Assembly (NCBI RefSeq): GCF_001995215.1
Contig: NZ_MUXN01000024.1
Location: forward strand, 404,047-468,046
Length of the DNA: 64,000 nucleotides
Reading direction: 5' to 3'
Source of the DNA: Amycolatopsis azurea DSM 43854
Lineage (GTDB): Bacteria; Actinomycetota; Actinomycetes; Mycobacteriales; Pseudonocardiaceae
In this document: piece by piece, positions 25,292 to 33,421 of the stretch
How the letters are laid out: every line of letters starts with the position of its first letter
Position numbering within the stretch: the stretch's first letter is position 1
Made by a program: the position numbers and the translations under genes
The notes under the pieces: generated by a model
Seen by the model: the letters and a program-made list of their open reading frames with translations, nothing else
Databases searched by the model: none
Told to the model about the DNA's origin: nothing

Positions 25292-25314
25292 GTGAGTTGG
25301 AGAACCCAACTCAC
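25292..25314. promoter_or_regulatory. HxlR-type operator
   Basis: A perfect 9-bp inverted repeat, GTGAGTTGG-AGAAC-CCAACTCAC, lies 15 bp before the thiolase start and 53 bp from the HxlR start. A degenerate half-site CAACCCACTC occurs at 25273-25282. Its placement suggests control of both genes. Confidence 0.7.
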
Positions 25315-25328
25315 CACTGGAGGCAGCC

Positions 25329-26510
25329 GTGCACGACGCGGTCATCGTCGACGCCGTCCGGACCCCGATCGGCAAGGGCAAGCCCGGCGGCGCCCTACAC
25401 GAGGTCCACCCGGTCCAGCTACTCGCCCACACGTTGCGGGCACTCGTGCAGCGCAACGGACTCGACCCGGCGCTGATCGACGACGTCATCGGCGGCGCGG
25501 TCGACCAGGTCGGCGAACAGGCCCAGAACGTCACGCGGTGGGCGGCGCTCGCGGCCGGACTGCCGGAAAGCGTGCCCGCGACCACCGTCGACCGGCAGTG
25601 CGGGAGCAGTCAGCAGGCCGTGCACTTCGCCGCGCAGGGCGTGATGGCCGGCGCGTACGACGTCGTCATCGCCTGCGGTGTCGAGTCGATGAGCCGCGTC
25701 CCGATGTGGTCCAACGTGCTGCCCGGTACCGATCCCCTCGGCCCCGGGGTCGCGGAGCGCTATCCGGAAGGCTTGGTGCCCCAAGGGATCAGCGCGGAAC
25801 TCATCGCCGCGAAGTGGTCGCTCAGCCGGGAGGCGATGGACGAGTTCGCCGTGTCGTCGCACCGGAAGGCGTCGCGGGCACACGACCTCGGGCGGTTCGC
25901 GAGTCAGATCGTGCCGATCGAGACACCCTCGGGCCTCGTGTCCACCGACGAGTCCGTTCGCCCGGGCACTGGCCTCGAAACCCTCGCCAAGCTGCGCCCC
26001 GCGTTCCAGAACCCTGACGTGGCCGCGCGATTCCCGCAGATCGACTGGTCGGTGACCGCGGGCAACAGCAGCCCGATCAACGACGGCGCTTCCGCCGTGC
26101 TGATCACTTCCAGCGAGACCGCGGCCCGGCTGGGTCTCCGTCCCCGCGCGCGCCTGCACAGTTTCGCCGTCACCGGATCAGACCCGTTGCTCATGCTCAC
26201 CGGCGTCATCCCGGCGACGGAGAAGGTGCTGCGGCGCGCGGGGCTGCGCCTGTCGGACATCGACCTCTTCGAGATCAACGAGGCGTTCGCCAGTGTCGTG
26301 CTGGCCTGGCAGCAGGAGACCGGGGCCGATCCGGCCAAGGTCAACGTCCACGGCGGCGCGATCGCGCTGGGCCATCCGCTCGGCGCCAGCGGAACCCGGC
26401 TGATGGGCACGCTGGTCAACGCCTTGCACCACCACGGCGCCCGGTACGGCCTCCAGGCGATGTGCGAAGGCGGCGGCCAGGCCAACGCGACCATCCTGGA
26501 GGCGTTGTGA
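25329..26510 (+). CDS. Acetyl-CoA C-acyltransferase (thiolase)
   Basis: A 393-aa thiolase II. The acylated cysteine is Cys91 in VDRQCGSSQQAVHFAAQ, the catalytic His lies in GGAIALGHPLGASGTR, and the second Cys in MCEGGGQANA. It cleaves 3-ketoacyl-CoA or condenses acyl-CoAs in beta-oxidation or short-chain metabolism. GTG 25329 is preceded by GGAGG at ideal spacing. The end overlaps the following Fe-S protein gene by GTGA, an uncommon partner. The HxlR regulator and operator sit upstream. Confidence 0.93.
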   Translation: MHDAVIVDAVRTPIGKGKPGGALHEVHPVQLLAHTLRALVQRNGLDPALIDDVIGGAVDQVGEQAQNVTRWAALAAGLPESVPATTVDRQCGSSQQAVHFAAQGVMAGAYDVVIACGVESMSRVPMWSNVLPGTDPLGPGVAERYPEGLVPQGISAELIAAKWSLSREAMDEFAVSSHRKASRAHDLGRFASQIVPIETPSGLVSTDESVRPGTGLETLAKLRPAFQNPDVAARFPQIDWSVTAGNSSPINDGASAVLITSSETAARLGLRPRARLHSFAVTGSDPLLMLTGVIPATEKVLRRAGLRLSDIDLFEINEAFASVVLAWQQETGADPAKVNVHGGAIALGHPLGASGTRLMGTLVNALHHHGARYGLQAMCEGGGQANATILEAL

Positions 26511-27541
26511 CCGACCGGCTCCCCAGGAAACTCGCGAGCCATCCGTCGGTTCAGGCGGTGCTCGCCAACCCGCGGGACAAACCGTCGCCGGTGATCGACG
26601 CGGCCTGGCTCAAGGAGATCTGTCTCGCCGCGGGCGCCGACGACGCGGCGGCCGTGTCGCTCGACCACCCGGACCTGGTGAGCGAACGCGAGCACGTCCT
26701 CCGAGCGCTTCCCGGCACCAAGACCCTCGTCTCGCTCGTGGTGCGGATGAACCGCGACGACGTCCGATCCCCCGCCCGCAGCGTGGCCAATCAGGAGTTC
26801 CACCGCACTGGTGAGATCATCAACGAAGCGGGCCACACGATCGTCCGGGCCTTGCAGGACGCCGGCTACCGCGCGATCAACCCGTCGGCGACGTTCCCGA
26901 TGGAGATGGAGCACTACCCCGGCCGGATCTGGGTGGTCGCGCACAAGACGGTCGCCGTCGCGGCCGGGCTCGGCGCCATGGGGCTGCACCGCAACGTGAT
27001 CCACCCGAAGTTCGGCAACTTCGTGCTCTTGGCGACGTTGCTGGTCGACGCAGAGGTGTCCGAGCACGGCGAAGCCCTCGACTACAACCCTTGTCTGGAC
27101 TGCAAGCTGTGCGTCGCGGCCTGCCCGATCGGGGCGATCTCGAAGACCGGCGAATTCGACTTCGTCGCCTGCTCGACACACAACTATCGCGAGTTCATGA
27201 GCGGTTTCACCGACTGGGCGCAGACCGTGGCCGACAGCGAGGACGCTGCCGACTTCCGGTCCAGGGTGACCGACTCGGAGAACGTCTCGATGTGGCAGAG
27301 CCTGGCGTTCAAGCCGAACTACAAGGCCGCGTACTGCATGGCCGTCTGCCCGGCGGGCGAGGACGTGCTCGGGCCGTACCTCGACGACCGCCGAGGCTTC
27401 CTCGGAAACGTGGTGAAGCCGTTGCAGGACAAAGTGGAGACCCTCTACGTGCGGCAAGGTTCGGCGGCGAAGGAGTACGCCGAACGCCGTTTCCCCCACA
27501 AGCCGGTGAAAGAGGTCGACGGCGGCTACCCGAAACGGTAG
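26507..27541 (+). CDS. QueG-like 4Fe-4S cluster oxidoreductase
   Basis: A 344-aa protein related in part to epoxyqueuosine reductase. One cluster is CLDCKLCVAACP at about residues 197-208. A second cysteine group comes from VACSTHNY and YCMAVCPAGED, so two [4Fe-4S] clusters are plausible. A cobalamin-binding N-terminal domain as in QueG is not obvious. GTG 26507 overlaps the thiolase stop. Coupling to a thiolase suggests a reductive role in the same pathway instead of tRNA modification; that is inference. Confidence 0.72.
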   Translation: MTDRLPRKLASHPSVQAVLANPRDKPSPVIDAAWLKEICLAAGADDAAAVSLDHPDLVSEREHVLRALPGTKTLVSLVVRMNRDDVRSPARSVANQEFHRTGEIINEAGHTIVRALQDAGYRAINPSATFPMEMEHYPGRIWVVAHKTVAVAAGLGAMGLHRNVIHPKFGNFVLLATLLVDAEVSEHGEALDYNPCLDCKLCVAACPIGAISKTGEFDFVACSTHNYREFMSGFTDWAQTVADSEDAADFRSRVTDSENVSMWQSLAFKPNYKAAYCMAVCPAGEDVLGPYLDDRRGFLGNVVKPLQDKVETLYVRQGSAAKEYAERRFPHKPVKEVDGGYPKR

Positions 27542-27635
27542 GGCCGGCCCTACCTCGCGCCCGGGGGCCGGTCCCATGTCCGGAGCCGTCCCGCCTCCCT
27601 AACCTGGGGGCAAACCCCTGGGGAGGGCTGTTCGC

Positions 27636-28982
27636 ATGATCGCGACCAAGCTGGTGTTCTCGTCGCTTCGCCGTCGTCCGACCGGGTTCATCGCGAGCTT
27701 CGTCGCGCTGTTCTTCGGTGCCACGATCCTGATGACGTTCGCGTCCCTTTTGGACACCCGGGCGGCCGCCGGACCGGAAGCGGGGAAGACCCTGCTGATC
27801 ATGGCGTGCGTCGTCGGCGGCTGGGGTCTGGTGATCGTCCTGTTCGCGACGCTGTCGACCCTGTCCCTGCTGATCAGGCAGCGCGCCGCGGAGCTGGCGT
27901 TACTCAAGAGTGTCGGCGCGACGCCGTCGCAGATCACCCGGATGATCGTCGGCGAGGCGGCGGCTGTAGCAGTCCTCGCTTCGGCCACTGCCGTCACTCC
28001 GTCGGTCTTCGCGGGCCGGTGGCTGGTCGGGCTGCTCGGCGACACGGGCCGCGTACCGGCCGGGCTGGCAGCGCGGTTCGGTCCGATCGCGGTCTCGATG
28101 GGTACCGGCATCACGCTGCTCGCGGCGTTGACCGCCGCGGCCGTCGCCGCACGCCAGGTGACCGGGCAAGGGGCGGTGGAGGCGATCCGTGAGGCGGGCG
28201 TGGACACCCGTCCGACCGGCCGGACCCGCGTGATCGGCGCGACGGCCGTGCTGGCGTCCGGACTCGGCTGCGGCGTGGTGACGATGACCGTGTTCACCGG
28301 GAACGAGCCCGCGCTGATGGCGATCGGCGGTCAGGGCGCGATCCTCGCCGCGATCGGCTTCGCGCTCCTCTCCCCCGCACTGCTCGGCCCGATCGCCGCC
28401 GTGCTGGCCGCACCGCTGCGACGAGCGGGCGTCAGCGGTCACCTCACCGCGGCGCACCTTCGCGTCCGAAGCCGTCAACTCGCCGGCGTGCTCGTGCCGA
28501 TCATCCTGTTCACCGGGATCGCGACCGGCACGCTGACCATGCAGGCCATCGAGAACACGGCGGGCACCGCGCCGGCGAAGATCGCGAGCAGCCTCGAGAC
28601 CCTGAATTACGTCGTCGTCGGCATGATCGTGTTGTTCGCCGCCGTGATGCTGGTCAACACCGTCGTCGCCGCGATCGTCGAGCGCCGCCGGGAATTCGGT
28701 CAGCAGCGGCTCGTCGGGGCGACACCTTCGCAGGTCTTGCGGCTGGTCGGCACCGAAGGCGCCGTCCTGGTGGCGGTCGGCGTCCTGTTCGGCTCGCTCG
28801 CGGCGGCGGTCACCGTCGTCCCGTACAGCGTGGCCAGGACCGGCAGGCTCGTGCCGGAGCAGGCGCTCGGGTTCCATCTCGCCATCGTCGCCGTCGCGGT
28901 GGCGCTGACCCTCGGTTCGCATCTGGGCGCGGCGGCGAAGGCGCTGCGCACCCCGGCGATCCAAGCCGGCACCCGCGGCTGA
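27636..28982 (+). CDS. FtsX/MacB-type ABC permease without an adjacent ATPase
   Basis: A 448-aa protein with two FtsX domains. The first has QRAAELALLKSVGATPSQITRMIVGEA, the second ERRREFGQQRLVGATPSQVLRLVGTEG; both are the coupling segments that contact an ATPase. Eight or more hydrophobic helices are visible. Permeases of this kind usually pair with a LolD/MacB-type ATPase, but none is encoded next to it. ATG 27636 follows GGGGAGGG. The substrate is unknown. Confidence 0.85.
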   Translation: MIATKLVFSSLRRRPTGFIASFVALFFGATILMTFASLLDTRAAAGPEAGKTLLIMACVVGGWGLVIVLFATLSTLSLLIRQRAAELALLKSVGATPSQITRMIVGEAAAVAVLASATAVTPSVFAGRWLVGLLGDTGRVPAGLAARFGPIAVSMGTGITLLAALTAAAVAARQVTGQGAVEAIREAGVDTRPTGRTRVIGATAVLASGLGCGVVTMTVFTGNEPALMAIGGQGAILAAIGFALLSPALLGPIAAVLAAPLRRAGVSGHLTAAHLRVRSRQLAGVLVPIILFTGIATGTLTMQAIENTAGTAPAKIASSLETLNYVVVGMIVLFAAVMLVNTVVAAIVERRREFGQQRLVGATPSQVLRLVGTEGAVLVAVGVLFGSLAAAVTVVPYSVARTGRLVPEQALGFHLAIVAVAVALTLGSHLGAAAKALRTPAIQAGTRG

Positions 28983-29047
28983 AGGCCTGTCACATCTTCG
29001 CTCTCCCACGCGTCAGGGTTACGACTGATCGATGAAGGATGGGGACC

Positions 29048-29935
29048 GTGGACGAACACGACTGGCTGGCGCGGCGCTTCGAAGGGCACCGGACGCACCT
29101 GAGGGCGGTGGCGTACCGCATGCTCGGTTCGCTCAGCGAAGCCGACGACGCCGTGCAGGAGGCTTGGCTGCGGCTGAGCCGGTCGGACAGCGACGACGTG
29201 GACAACCTCGGCGGCTGGCTGACCACCGTCGTCGGCCGGATCTGCCTCGACATGCTGCGTTCACGCAAGTCGCGGCCGGAGGATCCGGTCGGTGCGCAGC
29301 TCCCCGACCCGATCATCGGCCGCGAGGGCGGGATCGACCCGGAACACCAGGCGCTGCTGGCGGATTCGGTCGGGCTGGCGCTCCTGGTCGTGCTCGACAC
29401 CCTGGACCCCGCCGAGCGGCTCGCGTTCGTACTGCACGACATGTTCGCCCTGCCGTTCGACGAGATCGCGCCGATCGTGGGCCGGTCCTCGGCGGCGACC
29501 CGGCAACTCGCCAGCCGCGCCCGCCGACGTCTGCAAGGCTCACCGACGGTCCCGGACTCGGACTTGAACCGTCAGCGGGAGGTCGTCGACGCGTTCTTCG
29601 CCGCCGCCAGAGGTGGCGACTTCGACGCGCTGGTCTCGGTGCTCGATCCGGACGTCATCCTGCGCGCCGAGGGAGGCGCGGCTCCGGCGGGAACGTCGCG
29701 TTTCGTGCGCGGGGCGGCCACGGTCGCGAGCCAGGCGCTCATGTTCCGGGCCACGGGTGCGGGCGGGGTCGCGCGCCCCGCGCTGGTCAACGGCGCGGCC
29801 GGGATGGTCGTCACCAAGGACGGCGTCCCGACGACGGTCTTCGCGTTCACCGTCGTGGACGGCAAGATCGCGGCGATCGACATCCTCGCCGACCCGGACC
29901 GCCTGGCCGCTCTCGATTTCGAGCCGCTCGGCTGA
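29048..29935 (+). CDS. sigJ: SigJ-type (ECF41-like) sigma factor with C-terminal SnoaL-like domain
   Basis: A 295-aa extracytoplasmic-function sigma factor. Region 2 is RTHLRAVAYRMLGSLSEADDAVQEAWLRL, region 4 is LDPAERLAFVLHDMFALPFDEIAPIVGRSSAATRQLASRARRRL. Residues from about 180 form the extra NTF2/SnoaL-like domain (VVDAFFAAARGGDFDALVSVLDPDV) that modulates activity in this group; the terminal DPDRLAALD corresponds to the conserved NPDKL region. GTG 29048 follows AAGGATGGGG; an ATG at 29039 has no usable ribosome binding site. The usual COE-type partner gene is absent on both sides. Confidence 0.87.
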   Translation: MDEHDWLARRFEGHRTHLRAVAYRMLGSLSEADDAVQEAWLRLSRSDSDDVDNLGGWLTTVVGRICLDMLRSRKSRPEDPVGAQLPDPIIGREGGIDPEHQALLADSVGLALLVVLDTLDPAERLAFVLHDMFALPFDEIAPIVGRSSAATRQLASRARRRLQGSPTVPDSDLNRQREVVDAFFAAARGGDFDALVSVLDPDVILRAEGGAAPAGTSRFVRGAATVASQALMFRATGAGGVARPALVNGAAGMVVTKDGVPTTVFAFTVVDGKIAAIDILADPDRLAALDFEPLG

Positions 29936-29938
29936 AAT

Positions 29939-29986
29939 GTCGTGAGGGGTCTTCTCGGGACTCGCCCCGAGAAGACCCCTCACGAC
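29939..29986. terminator. Perfect 21-bp hairpin between convergent genes
   Basis: Arms 29939-29959 and 29966-29986 are exact reverse complements around ACTCGC. The arm reads GTCGTGAGGGGTCTTCTCGG. It begins four bases after the sigma factor stop and ends 16 bases before the GH5 stop. It is a likely bidirectional terminator of unrelated sequence to family A. Confidence 0.85.
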
Positions 29987-30002
29987 TTGCGCGCTGCCGG
30001 GA

Positions 30003-31082
30003 TCAGGAGGTCGGGAAGTTGTCCGCGGTACGGATACGGTCCCGGATCCAGACACCGGCGGGCTTCAGCGGACCCGTGCCGGTGAACGAGCCGCCCGCGC
30101 AGGTCCCCGGCTTGAACACCGCGCCCGAACGGTCGTCGTCGGAGAAGTTCCAGTTGGTCCAGCTGATCTTCTTCGACGCCAGGAAGTCCAGGTACTTCTG
30201 GGAGTTGGTGAAGTCGTTCCCGCCGTCACCGCTGGCGGTCTGGGTGCCGAACTCGGTCACGAACAGCGGGATCTTGCTCGCGGCCCGGCTCAGCGCGTTG
30301 AAGTACTCGGTTTTGTGCGACGCCGCGTAGAAGTGGAACGTGTACATGAAGTTGGTGGCGCGCACCGGGTTGTTGATGATGTCGGTCTCGTTGCGGCCGT
30401 CCGAGATGCCGAGCGAGCCCCAGCCGTGGGTGCCCACGAGCACGACGCCGTCGGAGTCCTGGGCGCGGATGACCGGGATCATCTGCTCCGCGTAGCTGCG
30501 GACGCGGTCCCAGCTGACGTTGTTGGGCTCGTTGGCGATGTCGTAGATGATGTTGGTCTTGTCCTTGTGCCGCTGGGCGATCTCGGTGAAGAACGTCTTG
30601 GCGCGGCTGAGGTTCGCGTTCGGGTCGCCCGGGGTCAGCTGGTGCCAGTCGACCAGGGCGTACATCCCGCGTTTGGTGGCTTCCTCGATGTACCCGTGCA
30701 CCATGTCGGTGAACTTGCGCGGGTTGGTCTCGTAGCCGCCTTCCTGGATGTACATCGAGATCCGGAGGACGTCGGCCTTCCAGTCGCCGGCCAGCGCGTC
30801 GAGCGAGGCGGTCTTCACGCATTGGCTGTACCACTGGATTCCGTGGGTGCTCATGCCCCGGAGCTGGATCGGTTTGCCTGCGGAGTTGCAGAGCTGGAGG
30901 CCGCAGACCTTCAGCTGTCCGTTGACCGCCGCCGGACTGCCCGGCGGCAGCGCGGCGGCTGCCTGCGTTGCGGGTTCTGCCGCGGGCTCGGCGGCCGTCG
31001 AGGTGCTCGCGGCGGCGACCGGGGCCAGCAGTCCGGCGGCCAGTGCGGCCGTCACCCGGAGACGGATCTTGTCCCAACGCAT
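30003..31082 (-). CDS. Secreted GH5 endoglucanase
   Basis: A 359-aa glycoside hydrolase family 5 enzyme. Residues 1-30 are a Sec signal peptide (RLRVTAALAAGLLAPVAAAS), followed by an Ala/Pro-rich linker. The catalytic domain (about 55-355) has the acid/base Glu185 in IIYDIANEPNN and the nucleophile Glu277 in PLFVTEFGT. LRGMSTHGIQW and VDWHQLTPGDPN fit the subfamily 2 cellulases. No cellulose-binding module is attached. A dyad at 31152-31177 upstream may give substrate or nutrient control. Confidence 0.9.
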   Translation of the reverse strand: MRWDKIRLRVTAALAAGLLAPVAAASTSTAAEPAAEPATQAAAALPPGSPAAVNGQLKVCGLQLCNSAGKPIQLRGMSTHGIQWYSQCVKTASLDALAGDWKADVLRISMYIQEGGYETNPRKFTDMVHGYIEEATKRGMYALVDWHQLTPGDPNANLSRAKTFFTEIAQRHKDKTNIIYDIANEPNNVSWDRVRSYAEQMIPVIRAQDSDGVVLVGTHGWGSLGISDGRNETDIINNPVRATNFMYTFHFYAASHKTEYFNALSRAASKIPLFVTEFGTQTASGDGGNDFTNSQKYLDFLASKKISWTNWNFSDDDRSGAVFKPGTCAGGSFTGTGPLKPAGVWIRDRIRTADNFPTS

Positions 31083-31151
31083 TCGGCTTCTCCTCTCGCG
31101 TCGACGGCACCGGCGTTGGTGCGCCGACGGTCAGGGCGGCGGGATTAAATA

Positions 31152-31177
31152 GGAAACTTTCCTTACTATTGGAAAGT
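31152..31177. promoter_or_regulatory. Operator-like repeats upstream of the GH5 gene
   Basis: GGAAACTTTCC (31152-31162) is a palindrome. Its right half also pairs with a downstream copy as ACTTTCC-N8-GGAAAGT (31156-31177). The AT-rich site lies about 70 bp upstream of the cellulase start, in an otherwise GC-rich gap. It is a candidate binding site for a carbohydrate regulator. Confidence 0.6.
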
Positions 31178-31259
31178 AAAGGAGAGATTACCCACGGGAT
31201 CGACGGACGGTCAAGACTTGACCACCGACTGTTTCGACGACCTCCGGCATGCTCGGAGC

Positions 31260-32012
31260 GTGACGACGATCGTGGCCTTCCACGCGCACCCCGACGACGA
31301 AGCTCTGCTGACCGGCGGGACCCTCGCCCGCGCGGCGGCGGACGGGCACCGCGTCGTCCTGGTCCTGGCCACGATCGGCATGAAGGGCGAAGACCCGTCG
31401 CGCCGAGCCGAACTCGAGGCGAGCGCGAAGGTGCTGGGCGTCGAGCGGGTCGTGCACCTCGGGTACTCCGGCAGCGGTCACGGCGCGATCCTCTACCCGG
31501 ACCCGCCGGGCTGGGTCCGCTTCGTCCGCGCGAGCACCGACGAAGCGGCCGCGCGACTCGTCGCGATCCTGCGCGAGGAGCGGGCGTCGGTGCTGCTGAG
31601 CTACGACCGCAACGGCGGCTACGGCCACCGCGACCACGTCAAAGTGCACGAGGTCGGCAAACGGGCGGCGGAACTCGCCGGCGATGTCCGGCTGCTGGAA
31701 GCCACGATCCCGTGCGACGCCGTCGCACGACTGGTGCGGATCGTGCGCTTGGCGCGAATCCCGTTCCGCTACGACGTCGATGTGCTTCTCCGCGCCTACA
31801 GCGCCCGGTCCGATATCACCCATACCTTCGACATCAGGCGCTTCGCCCGACAGAAGCAGGCCGCGATCGCCGCCCATTCTTCCCAGGTGAAGGGAAACGG
31901 CAGGCTCGCGCCGCTCATGCGTGTCCTGACCCGGCTTCCGGCGCCGCTGTTCGGGCTCGTGTTCAACCGCGAGTGGTACATCGACGCGACACCGCGCGGC
32001 TCACGAACCTGA
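31260..32012 (+). CDS. PIG-L family zinc deacetylase
   Basis: A 250-aa N-deacetylase of the MshB/LmbE type. The zinc ligands are His10 and Asp13 in FHAHPDDEALLTGG and His126 in GYGHRDHVKVHEV. Members hydrolyse N-acetylglucosaminyl compounds such as mycothiol precursors, or amide conjugates in detoxification. GTG 31260 begins right at the first beta strand; upstream codons extend without a ribosome binding site. The C-terminus overlaps the convergent CGNR gene by 12 bp. Confidence 0.87.
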   Translation: MTTIVAFHAHPDDEALLTGGTLARAAADGHRVVLVLATIGMKGEDPSRRAELEASAKVLGVERVVHLGYSGSGHGAILYPDPPGWVRFVRASTDEAAARLVAILREERASVLLSYDRNGGYGHRDHVKVHEVGKRAAELAGDVRLLEATIPCDAVARLVRIVRLARIPFRYDVDVLLRAYSARSDITHTFDIRRFARQKQAAIAAHSSQVKGNGRLAPLMRVLTRLPAPLFGLVFNREWYIDATPRGSRT

Positions 32013-32588
32013 CCGCCGGGCCCGGTACGCGGCGGCCTTCACCCGGTTCTGGCAGGCCAGCCCACAGAATCGCTTGATCTGCGCCTGACTCGCGTCGATG
32101 TACACCTGATCGCAACGCGGCGCCGCGCACAGCCCGACGCGATGCGGGATGTGGTCGCCGAGCGCCGCGGCCACCGATACCGCCAGCCCGGCCGCCCACT
32201 GCTGTACGAAATCCGCGTCGGGACTGTGGAAGTGCAGGTGCCACGACTGTTCGCCGTGTCGATGCAGGTACGGACGGGCCCGGCTGTCGGCGAGCATCTG
32301 GTTGAGCAGTCCGGCCGCCTGGTCTCGGTCGCGCCGCGAGAGCGACTCGATGATCTCCCGCAGCCGCGACGCGACGATGCGAAGTCGTTCCGCCACCGCG
32401 AGATCCACCTGACCGTCCACCGGCCCGAGTGCCCCGGCGGCCGCGCGCACCAGTTCGTCGCCGTCCAGCCCGGGTTTCGGCCTGCCGTGGACGTGCTGTC
32501 CGGTCAGGGCGTTGATCAGCGCCACCCCTGCTTCCAGGTGCATCGCGTGGTGCCCGTCGACCCTGTTCCCCTCCGGCTCGTCAGCCAT
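32001..32588 (-). CDS. CGNR zinc-finger regulator-like protein
   Basis: A 195-aa protein with an N-terminal ligand-type domain (ABATE-like) and a C-terminal CGNR zinc finger: LCAAPRCDQVYIDASQAQIKRFCGLACQNRVKAAAYRAR. Four cysteines would bind zinc, and the basic tail suits DNA binding. The N-terminal domain has HLEAGVALINALTG and a histidine-rich stretch HRHGEQSWHLHFHSPD. ATG 32588 is used. Such proteins are presumed stress or ligand-responsive regulators. Confidence 0.85.
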   Translation of the reverse strand: MADEPEGNRVDGHHAMHLEAGVALINALTGQHVHGRPKPGLDGDELVRAAAGALGPVDGQVDLAVAERLRIVASRLREIIESLSRRDRDQAAGLLNQMLADSRARPYLHRHGEQSWHLHFHSPDADFVQQWAAGLAVSVAAALGDHIPHRVGLCAAPRCDQVYIDASQAQIKRFCGLACQNRVKAAAYRARRSGS

Positions 32589-32732
32589 GTTTCCCCTCTC
32601 CCCCGGCGTCACTGGTTCGCAGGACGCTGCGGTGACGCTACCAAAGGCCCGCGACGCCACAAGGGGCATGAAGTCTTTTGGAGCACAAGAATCCGACGAA
32701 GGGCGCAGCGTTCGTCCACTGTGGACACCTCG

Positions 32733-32787
32733 GTCCGTGAAGGCCTCCTTGAGGGACCCTGGATCCCTCAAGGAGGCCTTCACGGAC
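32733..32787. repeat. 24-bp-arm palindrome in a divergent intergenic region, family A
   Basis: Arms 32733-32756 and 32764-32787 are exact reverse complements around CCCTGGA. It is nearly identical to the elements at 24738 and 48017. Unlike them, it lies between divergent genes (CGNR on minus, TetR on plus), where no terminator is needed for either gene. Confidence 0.85.
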
Positions 32788-32821
32788 TTGCGACAGGTAG
32801 AGCCACATCACCTTTATTTGG

Positions 32822-32839
32822 TAGTTAGTAACTAGTAAC
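32822..32839. promoter_or_regulatory. TetR-type operator candidate upstream of TetR-MFS pair
   Basis: TAGTTA-G-TAACTA (32822-32834) is a perfect palindrome, and TAGTAAC is repeated directly at 32826 and 32833. The cluster ends nine bases before the TetR start, a typical autoregulatory position. Confidence 0.62.
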
Positions 32840-32848
32840 TTGGGGCTC

Positions 32849-33421
32849 ATGGCCGGACGGATGAGCGGAACCGAACGACGAGCCCAGGTGCTGACGATCG
32901 CGGCGAAGGAGTTCGCCGAGCACGGGTTGCACGGGGCGTCGACGGAGGCGATCGCGCGGGAAGCGGGGATCACGCAGGCCTACATCTTCAGGATGTTCGG
33001 AACGAAAAAAGCCCTGTTCCTCGAACTCGTCGAGTCGGCGTTCGCGGCGGTCAGCGAGGGGATGCGAGAAGCGGGCGACGGGAAGAGCGGCCTCGAAGCG
33101 CTCTCGGCGATGGGCGGCCGGTACTTCGACCAGCTGGCCGACCGGACCGGATTGTTGTTGCAGCTTCAGGGCTTCGCCGCGTGCGGCGACCCGGAGGTGC
33201 GGGACGCGGTACGGGCGTGTTTCGCGCGGATGTGGGATACGACCGAGGACGGCACCGGGCTCGAACCGGTGTCGGTCAAGGCGTTCCTGGCCTTCGGGAT
33301 GCTGCTGAACGCCGGCGCCGCGATGGACGTCGAGCAGGTCGACGCGGGCTGGGCGGACGGCGTCCGCACCAGGATCCAGGCCGGACTGTTCGCGCACATC
33401 ACGAGTGAGACGAACCGATGA
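32849..33421 (+). CDS. TetR-family transcriptional regulator
   Basis: A 190-aa repressor. The DNA-binding domain is at residues 8-55 (RRAQVLTIAAKEFAEHGLHGASTEAIAREAGITQAYIFRMFGTK). The helical C-terminal domain includes LLQLQGFAACGDPEVRDAVRACFARMW, as in multidrug-type TetR proteins. ATG 32849 is chosen; TTG 32840 and ATG 32861 are in frame. The stop overlaps the transporter start by ATGA, so it most likely senses the transporter substrate. Confidence 0.9.
   Translation: MAGRMSGTERRAQVLTIAAKEFAEHGLHGASTEAIAREAGITQAYIFRMFGTKKALFLELVESAFAAVSEGMREAGDGKSGLEALSAMGGRYFDQLADRTGLLLQLQGFAACGDPEVRDAVRACFARMWDTTEDGTGLEPVSVKAFLAFGMLLNAGAAMDVEQVDAGWADGVRTRIQAGLFAHITSETNR

Noticed and set aside
24742..32783. 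Repeated peptide starting MKASLRDP...SLKEAFTD in several frames, suggesting a repeated precursor peptide
   Set aside because: It is the translation of the family A palindromes, seen in different genes and orientations, with no ribosome binding site. The DNA palindrome explains it.
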